Assembly: GCA_015486475.1 (NCBI GenBank)
Contig: WFRO01000375.1
Span: forward strand, 1-5,544
DNA: 5,544 bases
Direction of reading: 5' to 3'
Origin: Bacteroidales bacterium
GTDB taxonomy: Bacteria > Bacteroidota > Bacteroidia > Bacteroidales > VadinHA17
Part shown: positions 4,417 through 5,544 of the stretch, piece after piece
Numbering within the stretch: position 1 is the stretch's first letter
How the letters are laid out: the number at the start of each line of letters is the position of its first letter
Made by a program: the position numbers and the translations under genes
Notes under the pieces: model-generated
What the model was told of the DNA's origin: nothing
Databases searched by the model: none
The model's input: only the letters and a program-made list of their open reading frames with translations

Positions 4417-5544
4417 ATGGCCGGTTATCCTGAGAACATAGAAGAGAAGCTGGGTTTCCGGCAGATACGTGAGCTGATCCGTGGCAAGGTGCTTTCGCCC
4501 CTGGGTGAGCGTCAGGTGGAGGAGATCCGTTTCAGTACCTCCCGCGACCGTATCGTGCATGAGCTGCAGAGGACAGGCGAGTTCATGGAGATCCTGGAGG
4601 AAGACCTCCCTTTTCCCACCGACCATGTCATCGATATGACGCCCGTGCTGGAGAAGATCACTGTCGAGGGATCCCTGCTGACGGTGGAGGAGCTTTACGA
4701 CCTGCGACGCTCCCTGAACACTGTCCGGGCGGTCATGCGCTTTTTCGGCGCTGTGGAGGGGGATCGCTTTCCCCTCCTGCGGAAACTCTCCTCGCAACTG
4801 AACCACTATCCTTTTATCACCGACAGCATCGACAAGGTGCTCACGGCCAAAGGCACGGTGCGGGATACGGCTTCTCCGGAGCTGAAGAGGATCCGGCACG
4901 ACCTGACCACCCGGAAGAAAAGTATCTCCGTACGCCTTCAGGGTATCCTGCGCAAGGCGCGGGCAGCGGGATGGGTGGAGAGTGACACCGCCCTCTCGGT
5001 GCGCAACGGGCGCATGGTGATCCCGGTGCCGGCCACCCATAAACGCCGCATTCCCGGCCTCATCCTGGATGAGTCGGCTACGGGCAAGACCGTGTATGTA
5101 GAGCCGTCGGAGATCGTGGAGCTGAACAATGAGATACGCACGCTGGGCTTTGCCGAGGAACGGGAGATCGAGCGTATCCTGCGTCATCTGGCCGATATGT
5201 TCCGTCCCTACGTGCCGGAGATGATCGCCTCGTATGGGGTGCTGGGCACCTTCGACATGATCCGGGCCAAAGCCCTGTTCGCCCGGGAGATAAAAGCTGC
5301 CGTGCCGGAGGTGCGTGATGAATCGTATATCGCCTGGCAGCAGGCGGTCCATCCCCTCCTGTACCTTACCCTGCGCCGGGAGAAACGGGAAGTGGTGCCC
5401 CTTGACATTGAGTTGAACGATGAGCATCGTATCATCGTGATCTCAGGGCCCAATGCCGGGGGCAAGTCGGTGTGCCTGCAGACGGTGGGACTGCTGCAGT
5501 ATATGGTGCAGTGTGGCATCCCGGTGCCGGTGCGACCCACCTCA
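4417..5544 (+). CDS. mutS2: MutS2 family ATPase, N-terminal 376 codons (3' end outside window)
   Basis: The frame runs open from ATG 4417 to the last base, exactly 376 codons. An in-frame stop at 4384-4386 and no other ATG between support this start, and YPENIEEKLGF (4-14) is the usual MutS2 opening. Residues 15-330 form the MutS core/lever region, with the family signature SATGKTVYVEP (220-230) followed by VELNNEIR. Walker A is GPNAGGKS (344-351). Walker B, the coiled region and any C-terminal Smr nuclease domain lie beyond the window; about half the usual length of roughly 800 residues is missing. MutS2 lacks the mismatch-recognition domain of MutS, as the short N-terminus here shows. Studied members suppress recombination (Helicobacter) or act on collided ribosomes (Bacillus subtilis), in the cytoplasm. 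No Shine-Dalgarno site is visible in GATTATTGCTTCC before the ATG, and the leader is otherwise the heptamer array. It may be co-transcribed with the peptidase 96 bp upstream. Confidence 0.95.
   Translation, partial: MAGYPENIEEKLGFRQIRELIRGKVLSPLGERQVEEIRFSTSRDRIVHELQRTGEFMEILEEDLPFPTDHVIDMTPVLEKITVEGSLLTVEELYDLRRSLNTVRAVMRFFGAVEGDRFPLLRKLSSQLNHYPFITDSIDKVLTAKGTVRDTASPELKRIRHDLTTRKKSISVRLQGILRKARAAGWVESDTALSVRNGRMVIPVPATHKRRIPGLILDESATGKTVYVEPSEIVELNNEIRTLGFAEEREIERILRHLADMFRPYVPEMIASYGVLGTFDMIRAKALFAREIKAAVPEVRDESYIAWQQAVHPLLYLTLRREKREVVPLDIELNDEHRIIVISGPNAGGKSVCLQTVGLLQYMVQCGIPVPVRPTS

Noticed and set aside
4369..5427. Minus-strand open frame of 352 codons opposite mutS2
   Set aside because: It is an antisense shadow produced by GC-rich third positions. 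The + strand encodes recognisable MutS2 with Walker A, and the minus frame ends within the heptamer array.
1..5544. tRNA, rRNA, known riboswitch, toxin-antitoxin or defence genes
   Set aside because: Both strands were read and no cloverleaf, rRNA-like sequence, recognised aptamer or defence-type protein was seen.

Overview
The window looks like a stretch of a Bacteroidota chromosome, probably Bacteroidales or a close relative. All four genes are on the + strand. The basis is the protein types: an MFS carrier and a MutS2 that both read like Bacteroidetes homologues, an oligopeptidase B-like peptidase with a lipoprotein-type signal, and a small outer-membrane barrel ending in Phe. Strong Shine-Dalgarno sites are absent, two octamers match the Bacteroidetes -7 element TAnnTTTG, and the spacers are AT-richer than the GC-rich genes. 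This assignment is from memory of the families, not from a search.

Layout: (1) 1-915, the C-terminal part (about TM5-12) of an MFS transporter whose start lies upstream of the window. (2) 916-1198, a 283-bp spacer with a hairpin, a minus-strand heptamer array, a 23-bp hairpin repeat, a 30-nt pure pyrimidine tract, two -7-like boxes and a long-loop terminator-like structure. (3) 1199-1864, a secreted protein of 221 residues, predicted to be an outer-membrane beta-barrel. (4) 1865-2136, a 272-bp spacer packed with short repeats: a heptamer array, an octamer array, a 14-bp hairpin, a second copy of the 23-bp hairpin repeat, a larger imperfect inverted repeat, and a short palindrome near the next gene. 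(5) 2137-4320, a complete S9A serine peptidase of the oligopeptidase B type with all three catalytic residues. (6) 4321-4416, a spacer that is almost entirely an 84-bp in-phase run of 7-bp units. The run extends one unit back over the peptidase stop codon. (7) 4417-5544, the N-terminal 376 codons of mutS2, open to the window edge and including Walker A.

The four genes do not form an obvious pathway: a carrier, a barrel protein, an envelope peptidase and a DNA/ribosome-associated ATPase. Co-orientation alone does not make them an operon, and the first two spacers are large enough for independent promoters. I see no phage, CRISPR, toxin-antitoxin, tRNA or rRNA signal. I do not find a new protein system. 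The unexplained content is the repeat architecture of all three spacers, with related 7-bp units in each, a covarying hairpin repeat in two, and a possible short leader or small RNA upstream of the barrel gene.
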